Origin: Paenibacillus endophyticus | GTDB lineage: Bacteria; Bacillota; Bacilli; Paenibacillales; Paenibacillaceae | Reading direction: 5' to 3' | DNA length: 64,000 nt | NCBI RefSeq assembly: GCF_014192395.1 | Contig: NZ_JACHXW010000015.1 | Coordinates: 1 to 64,000 of the forward strand | Shown: positions 44,470 to 52,838 of the stretch, piece by piece | How the letters are laid out: every line of letters begins with the position of its first letter | How positions within the stretch are numbered: the stretch's first letter is position 1 | Made by a program: the position numbers and the translations under genes | Notes under the pieces: generated by a model | What the model saw: the letters and a program-made list of their open reading frames with translations, nothing else | Database searches by the model: none | Told to the model about the DNA's origin: nothing

Positions 44470-46744
44470 AATGGTAGCAGGCAGCCATTCGTCTAGCCAC
44501 GATGAGCAGATCCATGTGACGGGCGCCCTGCAACAGCTTAGGAACGATAAAGCCTGTGCGTCTTGCCTGCCAGCCAGAGCCCCTGGGCTGCCCGACAATA
44601 AGCTGCGTAGCCTTTGCCCTCTTCGCTGCCGTAAGCAGCGTTCCTGCAATATCGCCGCGACTCTCGGCATGTGAGAGCTCGAATAAACCGCCTAGCCGCT
44701 CCGTCAAATGCTTGAGCTTGTTAATGGAATCGGCATCCGCTGAGTGGCCGCTCTGTACGTGATGTACATGCCACTGCGCCTTAAGGCGATTCGCAATTCG
44801 AAATCCGCGCCTGATCAAACGCTCCGCATCCTCCTGCAATTCAATGCCAACGAAAATAACTTCCTTCCTGCGCAGCGGACCCCTAAGGCTCTGATTCCGA
44901 TCCCATGATTCCAGCCGTTCATCTACATCATCGGCAAGCTCGCGCAGGGCGAGCTCCCGCAATGCAATTAAATTGCCTGTCGTAAAAAAAGCGGAGAGCG
45001 CCTGCTCTACTTTATTCGGGTCATATATTTTCCCTTCCCTCATGCGCTGCTGCAGCATTTGCGGTGTCACATCAATCAGTTCCACCTGATTAGCGGAGCG
45101 GATGATCGCATCCGGCACGGTTTCCCTAACGCGGATTCCCGTAATTTGTTCAATCGCGTCATTTAGGCTTTCAATATGCTGCACATTCATAGTTGAAATA
45201 ACGGATATGCCGCTATCCATCAAATGAATAACATCCTCGTATCTTTTTTTCCTTACGCTTCCGGGCATATTCGTATGAGCCAGCTCATCCACCAGCACAA
45301 CGTCCGGGTTTCGGCGAATAATCGCCTCTACATCCATCTCTTCCAGCTTCGTACCGAGATACGAGATCACTTGGCGAGGGACAACGGGAAGCTCGCCAAT
45401 TTGCCTCTTCGTCTCCTCGCGGCCATGCGTTTCGACTAAACCGATCACTACGTCAACGCCCTTCTGCAGCAGCAGATTCGCTTCGGCCAGCATCCGGTAC
45501 GTTTTTCCGACACCGGGAGCAGCACCGATGAACAGATGGAAATGCCCCCTGCGAATAGACTTTGCTTGCTGTTCCCTCTGATCCGGACTAACTCTGCGAA
45601 ACAACCCTTTGGCAGCATCGCGTCTATGCTTAACCGGCAATATTCGCTCCCCTTCATGCTCCGCACGGTCGGCCATCAGAAACAGATCGACCTGCTTGAG
45701 CCTTCGCAGCAAGCCAAGCGCAACGGAGCCTTGTTTGAACTGCTGCCATCTGCTCTGCTTCGAATGACCCATGACGATGCGGGTTACATGCTGCTCCTCC
45801 GCATAGGAAGCAAGCTCGGCGGACAACCCGCGCCGATTGGGCAGCGGAAGCTCCTCGAATGAGCCTCCTACTTTAATCGCCAGCTTTTTAATAGAAGCTT
45901 TAAATGCCTGTTCGTCCTTGGTCAGCTTTCGGTGCGGAGACATGAATGACACAACAACGACATCGCCGCCCAGCCTTCTGGCAATCTGCTCTCCTCTCCT
46001 TACATATAAAGAACCGTTCCAATGGTATTGCGCGGTCACCAATATTCGCTCCGATGCTCCGGAAGGACCGGAGAGCCCAAGCTCCTCGCGATGCTTCTCC
46101 AGTGATTCGTTCACGCCTTCCGCAACGAGGCGAAGCGCCAGCTCGCGGAGCACCGCCAAATTCCCGCGCTGCGCGATTGCAGGTTCCGGCCTGCCTTTCA
46201 GCCTGCCTTCCTCGAACCGCTGCAGCATCGTTTCCGGCGATACATCGATGAGGCGAACCTCATCAGCCAGCTCAAGGGTGTTCGCAGGAACGGTAGCGAG
46301 CGGACGTACGCCAGTCCATCTGAACGCTTCCTCATCGATGCCTTCCAGCTCATAGACATTAATCGTCGTCACCACGCTTATGCCGCGTCCGATCAGAAAC
46401 AGCACTTCCTCCAGCCTCGTTCGGAACCCAGCCCCATGCTCGTTCAGATAAGCCAATCCATCAATGAGCACCGCTTCCGGATTGCGCGCAGCAAGTGTCT
46501 CCACATTCAGGGCTGCCTGCTCAAAAGGCGCTGCCAGCGCGATCGTTTCTTCGCTCTGAGGCATTGGCAGCGCGCACAGCACGACGTCAATTCCCTCCTG
46601 CTTCAGCTGCAATCCTTCTCGAAGCATATGGTAGGTTTTCCCTGATCCGCTTACGGAGCCGACGAGTATTTTGAGCCGGCCCTGATGCAGCTTGGCAATG
46701 GACAGCAGCAGCTCCTCCGGTGTTTTCTTCCTAAAGGAAGCCAT
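44468..46744 (-). CDS. Double KdpD-like sensor protein lacking a histidine kinase
   Basis: A 758-residue cytoplasmic protein made of two successive KdpD N-terminal units. Each comprises a KdpD P-loop domain and a universal-stress (USP) domain. Unit 1: Walker A GSVSGSGKT at 29-37, with a degenerate Walker B region VLIDGLAYLNE. Unit 2: Walker A GAAPGVGKT near 408 and the canonical VVLVDELAHTNMPGSVRKKRYEDV. There are no membrane segments, GAF, H-box or ATPase kinase domain, and no kdpE nearby. In S. aureus the KdpD USP domain binds c-di-AMP, so this protein could be a c-di-AMP or potassium sensor acting directly on the pump or mRNA (inference). It ends the kdp operon, four bases after kdpC. Confidence 0.85.
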   Translation of the reverse strand: MASFRKKTPEELLLSIAKLHQGRLKILVGSVSGSGKTYHMLREGLQLKQEGIDVVLCALPMPQSEETIALAAPFEQAALNVETLAARNPEAVLIDGLAYLNEHGAGFRTRLEEVLFLIGRGISVVTTINVYELEGIDEEAFRWTGVRPLATVPANTLELADEVRLIDVSPETMLQRFEEGRLKGRPEPAIAQRGNLAVLRELALRLVAEGVNESLEKHREELGLSGPSGASERILVTAQYHWNGSLYVRRGEQIARRLGGDVVVVSFMSPHRKLTKDEQAFKASIKKLAIKVGGSFEELPLPNRRGLSAELASYAEEQHVTRIVMGHSKQSRWQQFKQGSVALGLLRRLKQVDLFLMADRAEHEGERILPVKHRRDAAKGLFRRVSPDQREQQAKSIRRGHFHLFIGAAPGVGKTYRMLAEANLLLQKGVDVVIGLVETHGREETKRQIGELPVVPRQVISYLGTKLEEMDVEAIIRRNPDVVLVDELAHTNMPGSVRKKRYEDVIHLMDSGISVISTMNVQHIESLNDAIEQITGIRVRETVPDAIIRSANQVELIDVTPQMLQQRMREGKIYDPNKVEQALSAFFTTGNLIALRELALRELADDVDERLESWDRNQSLRGPLRRKEVIFVGIELQEDAERLIRRGFRIANRLKAQWHVHHVQSGHSADADSINKLKHLTERLGGLFELSHAESRGDIAGTLLTAAKRAKATQLIVGQPRGSGWQARRTGFIVPKLLQGARHMDLLIVARRMAACYH

Positions 46745-46747
46745 CTT

Positions 46748-47359
46748 CTATTCTCCCAGAATAGCGGATAAAGCGAGATTCAGCTTCAGCACATTGACCC
46801 GCTTATCACCGAATACGCCTAGGTCCCGGCCCTCCGTATGCTTCTCAACAAGCTGCTTCAGCACGTCTGCCGGCTCGCCTGTCAGCTTGCTGATTCTGGC
46901 GATTTGCACCATGGCCGACTGCGGCGTAATATGCGGATCGAGCCCAGAACCCGAGTTCGTTATGAGTGCAATCGGAAGCTCCGAAACCGGAACGTCCGGG
47001 TTTTGCAGCTTCCATGCTTCGATGGATGCGGCAGTGCGCTCGATCAAAGCTGGATTCGAGGGCCCGAAATTGTTCGAGCCTGAGCCGGCAGCGTTATAAT
47101 CGATGCTCGATACGCGTCCTTGAAACCATTTTGGGTCCGTAAAGCTTTGCCCGATCAGCTCTGAGCCAACCACCTGCCCCGTTTGGTCTTTTATTAAGCT
47201 TCCCGCTGCTTGGCCCGGAAAGAGCAGCTGCGCTGCCCCTGTGCTAACCAGCGGATAAATAATGCCGCATATTACCATAAACAACAAGCTGATGCGTAAA
47301 GGAACCGTGATGGCCGATAGCCTGGAGGAACGCGGATCTTCATTCTTATATTCATTCAT
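46748..47359 (-). CDS. kdpC: Potassium-transporting ATPase subunit C
   Basis: A 203-residue KdpC. One N-terminal membrane helix (ISLLFMVICGIIYPLVSTGAAQLLFPGQAAGSLI) is followed by the conserved SELIGQSFTDPKWFQGRVSSIDYNA and the GSGLDPHITPQSAMVQI block. The ATG at 47359 lies behind AGAAGG; the frame is open 29 codons further but those overlap kdpB. KdpC stabilises the KdpA-KdpB complex and raises ATP affinity. Confidence 0.95.
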   Translation of the reverse strand: MNEYKNEDPRSSRLSAITVPLRISLLFMVICGIIYPLVSTGAAQLLFPGQAAGSLIKDQTGQVVGSELIGQSFTDPKWFQGRVSSIDYNAAGSGSNNFGPSNPALIERTAASIEAWKLQNPDVPVSELPIALITNSGSGLDPHITPQSAMVQIARISKLTGEPADVLKQLVEKHTEGRDLGVFGDKRVNVLKLNLALSAILGE

Positions 47360-47390
47360 ATCGTCATGCCTTCTCTCTAATAAGATAGGA

Positions 47391-49424
47391 TTAAATCCAC
47401 AAATGGACGGCAAAATCAATGAGCTTAATGCCGACAAACGGAACAATCACGCCGCCAAGGCCATAAATGAATACATTTCGGCTTAGCAGCTTCGAGCCGC
47501 TCATCGGTTTGTACGCTACGCCTTTAATGGCAAGCGGTATGAGAAGCGGAATAATAATCGCATTGAAAATAAGCGCCGACAAAATCGCGGAAAGCGGCGA
47601 GCCCAGATTCATAATATTAAGCACGCCCATCTCGGGAATGGCTAGCATGAACATCGCCGGTATGATGGCAAAATATTTGGCGATGTCGTTCGCGATACTA
47701 AACGTCGTAAGCGCTCCTCTTGTCATCAGCAGCTGCTTGCCAATCGCGACCACCTCAATAATTTTGGAAGGGTCGGAATCGAGATCGACCATATTGGCCG
47801 CTTCCTTCGCAGCGATTGTTCCGCTATTCATGGCGAGGCCTACATCGGCTTGGGCGAGTGCAGGCGCGTCGTTCGTGCCGTCCCCTGTCATCGCAACCAT
47901 TTTCCCTTCGGCCTGCTCGCGGCGGATGACCGCAATCTTATCCTCGGGCTTCGCTTCCGCGATGAAATCGTCTACGCCTGCTTCGCGGGCGATTGTTGCA
48001 GCCGTTAACGGATTATCCCCCGTACACATGATCGTCTTGATCCCCATCTCGCGAAGCTGGTCGAAGCGCTCCTTCATACCTGGCTTTACCGTATCCTTCA
48101 AATAGATAACCCCGAACATCCGGTTATCGACTGCTACGGCGAGCGGCGTACCGCCTAATGTGGCGATCGTATTCGAGATTTGCTCCAAATCGGGAGGAAT
48201 GTCGCCGCCCTGCGCGGCAACCCATTTCCTAACCGCATCAACGGCGCCTTTCCTGACGCGTCTGCCGTCTGCGAGATCCATGCCGCTCATTCGCGTCTCC
48301 GCTTTGAACTCGACGAATTCCCCGCCTGCCGCAAGCGCTGCATCATAGCTCATTCCCTGCTTCTTCGCCCATTCCAGCACGGAGCGACCTTCAGGCGTTT
48401 CGTCCATGAGCGAGCTGATGGCTGCCCACTCCGACAAGGACTCGATGCTGCTTCCGGCTACCGGCACAAGATCGCTCGCCATCCGGTTTCCGAATGTAAT
48501 CGTTCCTGTTTTATCAAGAATCATCGTATTGATATCGCCAGCCGCTTCAACCGCCTTGCCTGACATCGCAAGTACGTTGAACTGCGTGACTCTATCCATG
48601 CCGGCGATGCCAATCGCGGACAATAAACCGCCGATCGTCGTCGGAATCAAACAAACAAGCAGCGCAATGAGAATAGGAATCTCCAGCTCGATGCCGAGGT
48701 AGCTCGCGATTGGCGCAAGCGTGACGACAACGATTAGGAAAATGATCGTCAAGCTGATCAATAAGGTGCTTAGCGCGATTTCGTTCGGCGTTTTTTGACG
48801 TTTGGCGCCTTCAACCAACGCAATCATCCGGTCAATGAAAGACTGTCCCGGCTCGCTTGTCATGCGCACCTTGATTTGGTCGCTGACTACCCGTGTCCCG
48901 CCGGTTACCGAGCTGAAATCTCCGCCTGCCTCTTTAATGACAGGAGCAGATTCGCCAGTGATCGCGGACTCGTCTACAGAAGCAAGTCCGGCAATGACCT
49001 CACCGTCGCCGGGTATCATTTCACCTTGCGACACGATGACGACATCTCCCTTGCGAAGCTCCGTTGACGATACGACCGTTACGGCTTCGCCAACCAGCTT
49101 ATTCGCGCTCATATCCTGCTTCGATTTTTTGAGCGAGCTCGCTTGCGCCTTGCCTCTGCCCTCCGCGATTGCCTCCGCAAAGTTAGCGAACAGCAGCGTA
49201 AAGAGCAGAATGAAAAACACGGCAATATTGAAGCCCATCGTAGCCTGCGATTGAAATAACCGAGGGAATACGATCATTAGCAGTACGATAAGCGTTCCTG
49301 CTTCAACGACAAACATAACCGGATTTTTGATCATGACAGCTGGATTCAGCTTAATAAAGCTCTCGCGGACTGCCTGCTTGAGCGCTCCGGCAGACAACGC
49401 GTTATTCGTCTTGTTTCGATTCAT
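47391..49424 (-). CDS. kdpB: Potassium-transporting P-type ATPase subunit B
   Basis: A 677-residue P-type ATPase. It has the phosphorylation motif DKTGTITFGN, the actuator TGES loop (AITGESAPV), the hinge TGDGTNDAPALAQADVGLAMN and seven membrane helices. Length matches KdpB. It hydrolyses ATP to power potassium uptake through KdpA. It follows kdpA after an 18-base gap. Confidence 0.97.
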   Translation of the reverse strand: MNRNKTNNALSAGALKQAVRESFIKLNPAVMIKNPVMFVVEAGTLIVLLMIVFPRLFQSQATMGFNIAVFFILLFTLLFANFAEAIAEGRGKAQASSLKKSKQDMSANKLVGEAVTVVSSTELRKGDVVIVSQGEMIPGDGEVIAGLASVDESAITGESAPVIKEAGGDFSSVTGGTRVVSDQIKVRMTSEPGQSFIDRMIALVEGAKRQKTPNEIALSTLLISLTIIFLIVVVTLAPIASYLGIELEIPILIALLVCLIPTTIGGLLSAIGIAGMDRVTQFNVLAMSGKAVEAAGDINTMILDKTGTITFGNRMASDLVPVAGSSIESLSEWAAISSLMDETPEGRSVLEWAKKQGMSYDAALAAGGEFVEFKAETRMSGMDLADGRRVRKGAVDAVRKWVAAQGGDIPPDLEQISNTIATLGGTPLAVAVDNRMFGVIYLKDTVKPGMKERFDQLREMGIKTIMCTGDNPLTAATIAREAGVDDFIAEAKPEDKIAVIRREQAEGKMVAMTGDGTNDAPALAQADVGLAMNSGTIAAKEAANMVDLDSDPSKIIEVVAIGKQLLMTRGALTTFSIANDIAKYFAIIPAMFMLAIPEMGVLNIMNLGSPLSAILSALIFNAIIIPLLIPLAIKGVAYKPMSGSKLLSRNVFIYGLGGVIVPFVGIKLIDFAVHLWI

Positions 49425-49442
49425 TATCGTTCACCTCATCCG

Positions 49443-51122
49443 TTAGCGGAGTGTTAGAAATTCTGCGATTGGACCAAGCACAATGACCGGCAGAAAAGTC
49501 AGAGCACCTATTAAAAGCACGGTTCCGATTAGCAAAGCCGCAAACAGCTTATTGTCCGTTCGGAAGGTTCCGATCGTCTCCGGGACGGTCTGCTTGCGCA
49601 TGAGCGAGCCTGCTACAGCGAGCATCGCAATCATCGAAATATAGCGGCCGAACAGCATCACGAGGCCGGTGCTTATGTTCCAGAACGGCGTATTGTCGCC
49701 TAATCCCTCGAACCCGGAACCGTTGTTAGCTGCGGAGGAGGTGAATTCATACAGCACCTGGCTTATCCCATGGAAGCCCGGGTTTGTAATCGCGCCATGT
49801 CCGAGCTCCGTCATGAACGCAATTGCGGTTGGCACTAATATAATGAACGGATGCGCGAGAATGGCTACGGCTATGAGCTTCATTTCCCGCGGCTCTATTT
49901 TGCGGCCCAAAAACTCCGGCGTTCGTCCTACCATCAAGCCGCATATGAATACGGCAAGAATGGCATACATGAGCATGTTGATTAACCCGACGCCTTTGCC
50001 TCCGAATACGACGTTCAGCATCATTTCACCAAGCGGCACCAAGCCACCGAGCGGCGTCAGCGTGTCATGCATATTATTGACCGTGCCGGTCGTAGCTGCG
50101 GTCGTAACGGCCGTGAAGAGCGCCGATTGGGCAATGCCGAATCTGACTTCCTTGCCTTCCATGCTTCCTTGAGAAGCATCGATGCCAAGCGCGCTCATCG
50201 CGGGATTCCCTGTTTTCTCAGACGTATAAGCAACGCTCAGGAAGACGAGGAACAGACACATCATTGCGCTGAATACGACCCAGCCCTGCTTTTTGTTTTT
50301 GGCAAAAAGACCGAACGTGTAAGGCAATGCTGCAGGCAGCGCCCACATTGACAATATTTGAATCACATTCGTAAGCGGGTTTGGGTTCTCGAATGGATGA
50401 GCGGAATTGACGCCGAAAAAACCGCCGCCGTTCGTCCCAAGATGCTTTATGGATTCGAGCGACGCAACGGGACCAATCGCAATTTGCTGCATGGCGCCCT
50501 CAAGCGTTTTGACGGTCAACGTCGGATCAAGCGTCTGCGGCACCTGCAGCGCAACGAGAACCAGCGTAATAATGAAAGAAAGAGGGAGAAAAATTCTCGT
50601 ATGCGCTTTGACGAAATCCTCGAAAAAGTTTCCGAGCGTTTTCCCTTTGCTCGTTATTCCGCGGACGAATGCAATCGCAACCGAGAAGCCCGTCGCAGCT
50701 GACGTGAACATCATCATCATGATGACAGCCATTTGAGAGAAGTAGGACAAGGCACTTTCACCGCTGTAATGCTGCAGATTCGTATTTGTAATAAAGCTGA
50801 TAACCGTATTGAACGTAAGCGTCGGCTCCAAGCTCCCCATGCCGTTCGGATTGAAGGGCAGCGCATGCTGCAGCCGCAATATTACATAACTGAACGCGAC
50901 CAAGATCAGATTAGTGGCCATAAAGCTAAGCGCATATTTTTTCCAGCCCATGCCCTCTCGCTTATGAACGCCGATTAGGGTAAAAATAAGCCGCTCGGTG
51001 CCGCCGAATACTCGGTCCAGGCGATTCTGCTCATTGGAGAACACATGATAGACATAAGTGCCAAGCGGCTTAACCAGAAGCACGAGCACCGCAAGCACGA
51101 CAAGCATTTGTACAATATCCAT
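49443..51122 (-). CDS. kdpA: Potassium-transporting ATPase subunit A
   Basis: A 559-residue membrane protein of the potassium-transporter superfamily with ten or so helices. Its selectivity filters include the conserved KHLGTNGGGFFGVNSAHPFENP block. LNVVFGGKGVGLINMLMYAILAVFICGLMVGRTPE is another family signature. It forms the high-affinity potassium channel. It starts 19 bases downstream of kdpF, behind GAGGAGG. Confidence 0.97.
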   Translation of the reverse strand: MDIVQMLVVLAVLVLLVKPLGTYVYHVFSNEQNRLDRVFGGTERLIFTLIGVHKREGMGWKKYALSFMATNLILVAFSYVILRLQHALPFNPNGMGSLEPTLTFNTVISFITNTNLQHYSGESALSYFSQMAVIMMMMFTSAATGFSVAIAFVRGITSKGKTLGNFFEDFVKAHTRIFLPLSFIITLVLVALQVPQTLDPTLTVKTLEGAMQQIAIGPVASLESIKHLGTNGGGFFGVNSAHPFENPNPLTNVIQILSMWALPAALPYTFGLFAKNKKQGWVVFSAMMCLFLVFLSVAYTSEKTGNPAMSALGIDASQGSMEGKEVRFGIAQSALFTAVTTAATTGTVNNMHDTLTPLGGLVPLGEMMLNVVFGGKGVGLINMLMYAILAVFICGLMVGRTPEFLGRKIEPREMKLIAVAILAHPFIILVPTAIAFMTELGHGAITNPGFHGISQVLYEFTSSAANNGSGFEGLGDNTPFWNISTGLVMLFGRYISMIAMLAVAGSLMRKQTVPETIGTFRTDNKLFAALLIGTVLLIGALTFLPVIVLGPIAEFLTLR

Positions 51123-51141
51123 CAGATTAAATCCTCCTCTA

Positions 51142-51219
51142 TTAAAACTTCTCCGGATGTATTAAGGCATAGATCAGGTACACGAAAATAAATAAAGCCA
51201 TTATCGCCACGATTATCAT
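51142..51219 (-). CDS. kdpF: KdpF small subunit
   Basis: A 25-residue single-helix peptide, MIIVAIMALFIFVYLIYALI then HPEKF. The hydrophobic helix and the final HPEKF are typical of KdpF, which stabilises the Kdp complex. It overlaps the preceding 36-aa gene by ATGA and ends 19 bases before kdpA. Confidence 0.9.
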   Translation of the reverse strand: MIIVAIMALFIFVYLIYALIHPEKF

Positions 51220-51326
51220 TCGCGCTCGCCTCCTGCTTGCCGGGTAACGCCATCGCACCACGCTGCAAAGCCGTAAAATAAACCAAAGGCAACGAGCAAG
51301 GTAACAACCATAAATATATCCTGCAT
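51216..51326 (-). CDS. 36-aa single-helix membrane peptide upstream of kdpF
   Basis: A short peptide whose DIFMVVTLLVAFGLFYGFAA forms one membrane helix, followed by a polar tail WCDGVTRQAGGERE. An excellent AGGAGGAG lies six bases before the ATG, and its TGA overlaps the kdpF ATG, so the two are translationally coupled. Small unnamed peptides occur at this place in other kdp operons. A pump subunit or modulator role is inferred. Confidence 0.75.
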   Translation of the reverse strand: MQDIFMVVTLLVAFGLFYGFAAWCDGVTRQAGGERE

Positions 51327-51342
51327 GGAAACTCCTCCTGCG

Positions 51343-51741
51343 CTATTTGTTGTTTAATAAGAAGCTTACTTCTCCCGTTTGGGTGAAAACGATATGACTG
51401 GCGCCAAGTCCCTTGTAGATGGCTCTAGGATTCCATTGCTGTGTGATGACATAGATGGGCTCCGACGTCCAGCTGCGGCAGCATTGAACAAAGCGGCAGC
51501 TAAGCGCGAGACTGCTCTCGAAGATGAATACTTCCCTAACCCGAAATACAGGCGGAACCCAGCTATTGCGGTCATTGGAATTAATGAATACCACATCTGT
51601 GATACCATGCTTACGAAGCTGCTTTGCCTCCTGCTTACTATTCGTCAGCACGACGAACTTCAGCTGGCGGAACTGCAAGGCTCTTATAAATGATTGGCTG
51701 GCTTCATTCAAGCCTGCTACAATAATTTGCTCTTCCTCCAC
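51343..51741 (-). CDS. Small Rossmann-like (TrkA-N-like) protein heading the kdp operon
   Basis: A 132-residue soluble protein. EQIIVAGLNEASQSFIRALQ, FVVLTNSKQEAKQLRKHGI and DVVFINSND follow the beta-alpha-beta order of the TrkA/KtrA N-terminal domain, though the classical GxGxxG is not intact. YVITQQWNPRAIYKGLGASHIVF ends it. A role as nucleotide-responsive potassium regulator is inference. The GTG at 51741 lies behind GGAGGA; the frame continues upstream through the riboswitch terminator, which cannot be coding at the same time. It is the first gene of the kdp operon. Confidence 0.65.
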   Translation of the reverse strand: MEEEQIIVAGLNEASQSFIRALQFRQLKFVVLTNSKQEAKQLRKHGITDVVFINSNDRNSWVPPVFRVREVFIFESSLALSCRFVQCCRSWTSEPIYVITQQWNPRAIYKGLGASHIVFTQTGEVSFLLNNK

Positions 51742-51774
51742 GCGCTCTATCCTCCATTTGGTAAAAAAGGCAAC

Positions 51775-51819
51775 AAAAAAGAAGCCTAGGGATAAGAGGT
51801 ACACATCCCGCGGCTTCTT
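51775..51819 (-). terminator. Riboswitch-linked attenuator terminator of the kdp operon
   Basis: On the minus strand AAGAAGCC pairs with GGCTTCTT, and GGGAT with ATCCC inside. The hairpin is followed by TTTTTT. It lies about 45 bases after the first c-di-AMP aptamer and 34 bases before the operon's first start codon, the place of a switchable terminator. Confidence 0.88.
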
Positions 51820-51865
51820 GATGCCCACAGCTGAATAAGCTGCAGGCAGCACGCTTTCTGTTGCC

Positions 51866-52018
51866 TCTCTCGAGTTCGCTTACGAGGTTAGCTGTCGGAT
51901 TCGGGCCTTGAGAGTTGCCCTACGCTTGTATAGACAAGCGATTCACCCCATGAACGGCAATACATGCAAGCAAGCCGTTCGTTGGTTCCCCCGTTCCTGC
52001 TTCTGCAGGACTCAGCGT
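51866..52018 (-). promoter_or_regulatory. c-di-AMP riboswitch (ydaO-yuaA type), copy A, kdp-proximal
   Basis: Read on the minus strand it has all the hallmark blocks in order: GCAGGAACGGGGGAACC, GGGGTGAATCGC, GTAGGGC, then GCCCGAATCCGACAGC and TAACCTCGTAAGCG. Known ydaO-type riboswitches bind c-di-AMP and shut down potassium-uptake genes. A terminator follows, so c-di-AMP should stop kdp transcription. Confidence 0.93.
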
Positions 52019-52074
52019 TGTTCATTCTGGTACTGGTTTTTGCTTCAGACGTATTGCTTCAGACTTCAATCATT

Positions 52075-52262
52075 CCTCTCTCGAGCGACGCTTACGAGGT
52101 TAGCTGCCGGATTCGGGCGGTGAGAGTCGCCCTACCTTAACCGGTGTCCATGGCACCAGTCAAAGATTCACCCCGGCTGTGCGCTCATCCGACTCTCACA
52201 TCGGACACGCGCACAGCGTCATCATTGGTTCCCCCGTTTTCCGTCTTCACGGAAACTCAGCG
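52075..52262 (-). promoter_or_regulatory. c-di-AMP riboswitch, copy B, kdp-distal
   Basis: The same ordered blocks as copy A, with GGGGGAACC, GGGGTGAATC, GGTAGGGCG and GCCCGAATCCGGCAGC TAACCTCGTAAGCG. A longer arm with a GCTGTGCGC/GCGCACAGC stem makes it larger. No terminator lies between B and A, so both aptamers appear to share the downstream attenuator on one transcript. Confidence 0.92.
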
Positions 52263-52300
52263 ATCAGTCAATCAAAGCTAATGAGTAAATCCTGTATCGA

Positions 52301-52329
52301 ATCTTACTCCTCGCTCTAATTGCTGTAAA
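52301..52329 (-). promoter_or_regulatory. Predicted kdp operon promoter
   Basis: On the minus strand TTTACA (52329-52324) and TAAGAT (52306-52301) are 17 bases apart, about 40 bases ahead of aptamer B. The same TTTACA-17-TANNAT layout precedes both plus-strand riboswitches. Confidence 0.75.
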
Positions 52330-52617
52330 GCATGCCTGCTGGCTAATTTAGTCAATATCCGACTTCTACAAGCGTTCGCAACGCTTACATTGTTCACAAA
52401 CTTTGAATACCTCACTAAATCAACGTTTTTCTCGTGTTTTTGAAAATAACTCTTCATGCTCGAATACCGCTTATCCGGCTGAATAAACAGACTTTTGTAA
52501 CCTGGAGGCCGGTCAAGCATCATCGAGCATTTCTAAGAAAAAGATCGATTTCCACGCCTTTTCGATGACTTTTCTCAATAATCGGCTTCAGGCTGCCCAA
52601 TCCTTGGCAACTCGCAT
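52330..52617. other. Divergent intergenic segment
   Basis: This 288-base segment separates the kdp promoter from the promoter of the first plus-strand riboswitch. A minus-strand open frame of 81 codons covers part of it and the kdp promoter but lacks a ribosome-binding site and any recognised domain. I see no other feature in it. Confidence 0.5.
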
Positions 52618-52646
52618 TTTACAATCGCTTGATTCGAGATTAGTAT
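52618..52646 (+). promoter_or_regulatory. Predicted promoter of riboswitch gene C
   Basis: TTTACA (52618-52623) and TAGTAT (52641-52646) are separated by 17 bases, about 30 bases ahead of aptamer C. Confidence 0.8.
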
Positions 52647-52675
52647 AGACGGCAAGCCGAACAAGGCTTACGACT

Positions 52676-52832
52676 ATCGTTGAATTTTTTAAATGAAAAG
52701 CGGGGGAACCACTAGCGGATGGCATCTAGATATGACGTTCGAACGGGGTGAATCTGTAGCACTCAAGCTCCAGTATGGCAGCTCTCTAGCCCGAATCCGA
52801 CAGCTAACCTCGTAAGCGAATCTGAGGAGAGA
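52676..52832 (+). promoter_or_regulatory. c-di-AMP riboswitch, copy C
   Basis: Blocks AGCGGGGGAACC, CGGGGTGAATC and GCCCGAATCCGACAGC TAACCTCGTAAGCG are intact, but the usual GGTAGGGC is replaced by GTATGGCAGC, so this copy may be weakened. No terminator follows. The GAGGAG ribosome site at 52824-52829 lies at the 3' edge of the aptamer, which suggests translational control. Confidence 0.88.
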
Positions 52833-52838
52833 TCCATT

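Noticed and set aside
51122..51307. Minus-strand 61-codon frame across kdpF
   Set aside because: Out of frame with kdpF and the 36-aa peptide, both of which have better signals.
51741..51852. Upstream extension of the TrkA-N-like gene to an ATG at 51852
   Set aside because: The extra 37 codons run through the riboswitch terminator hairpin and T run; a GTG with a strong ribosome site at 51741 is better.
52278..52523. Minus-strand 81-codon frame upstream of the kdp leader
   Set aside because: It overlaps the predicted kdp promoter, has no ribosome-binding site and no recognised domain.
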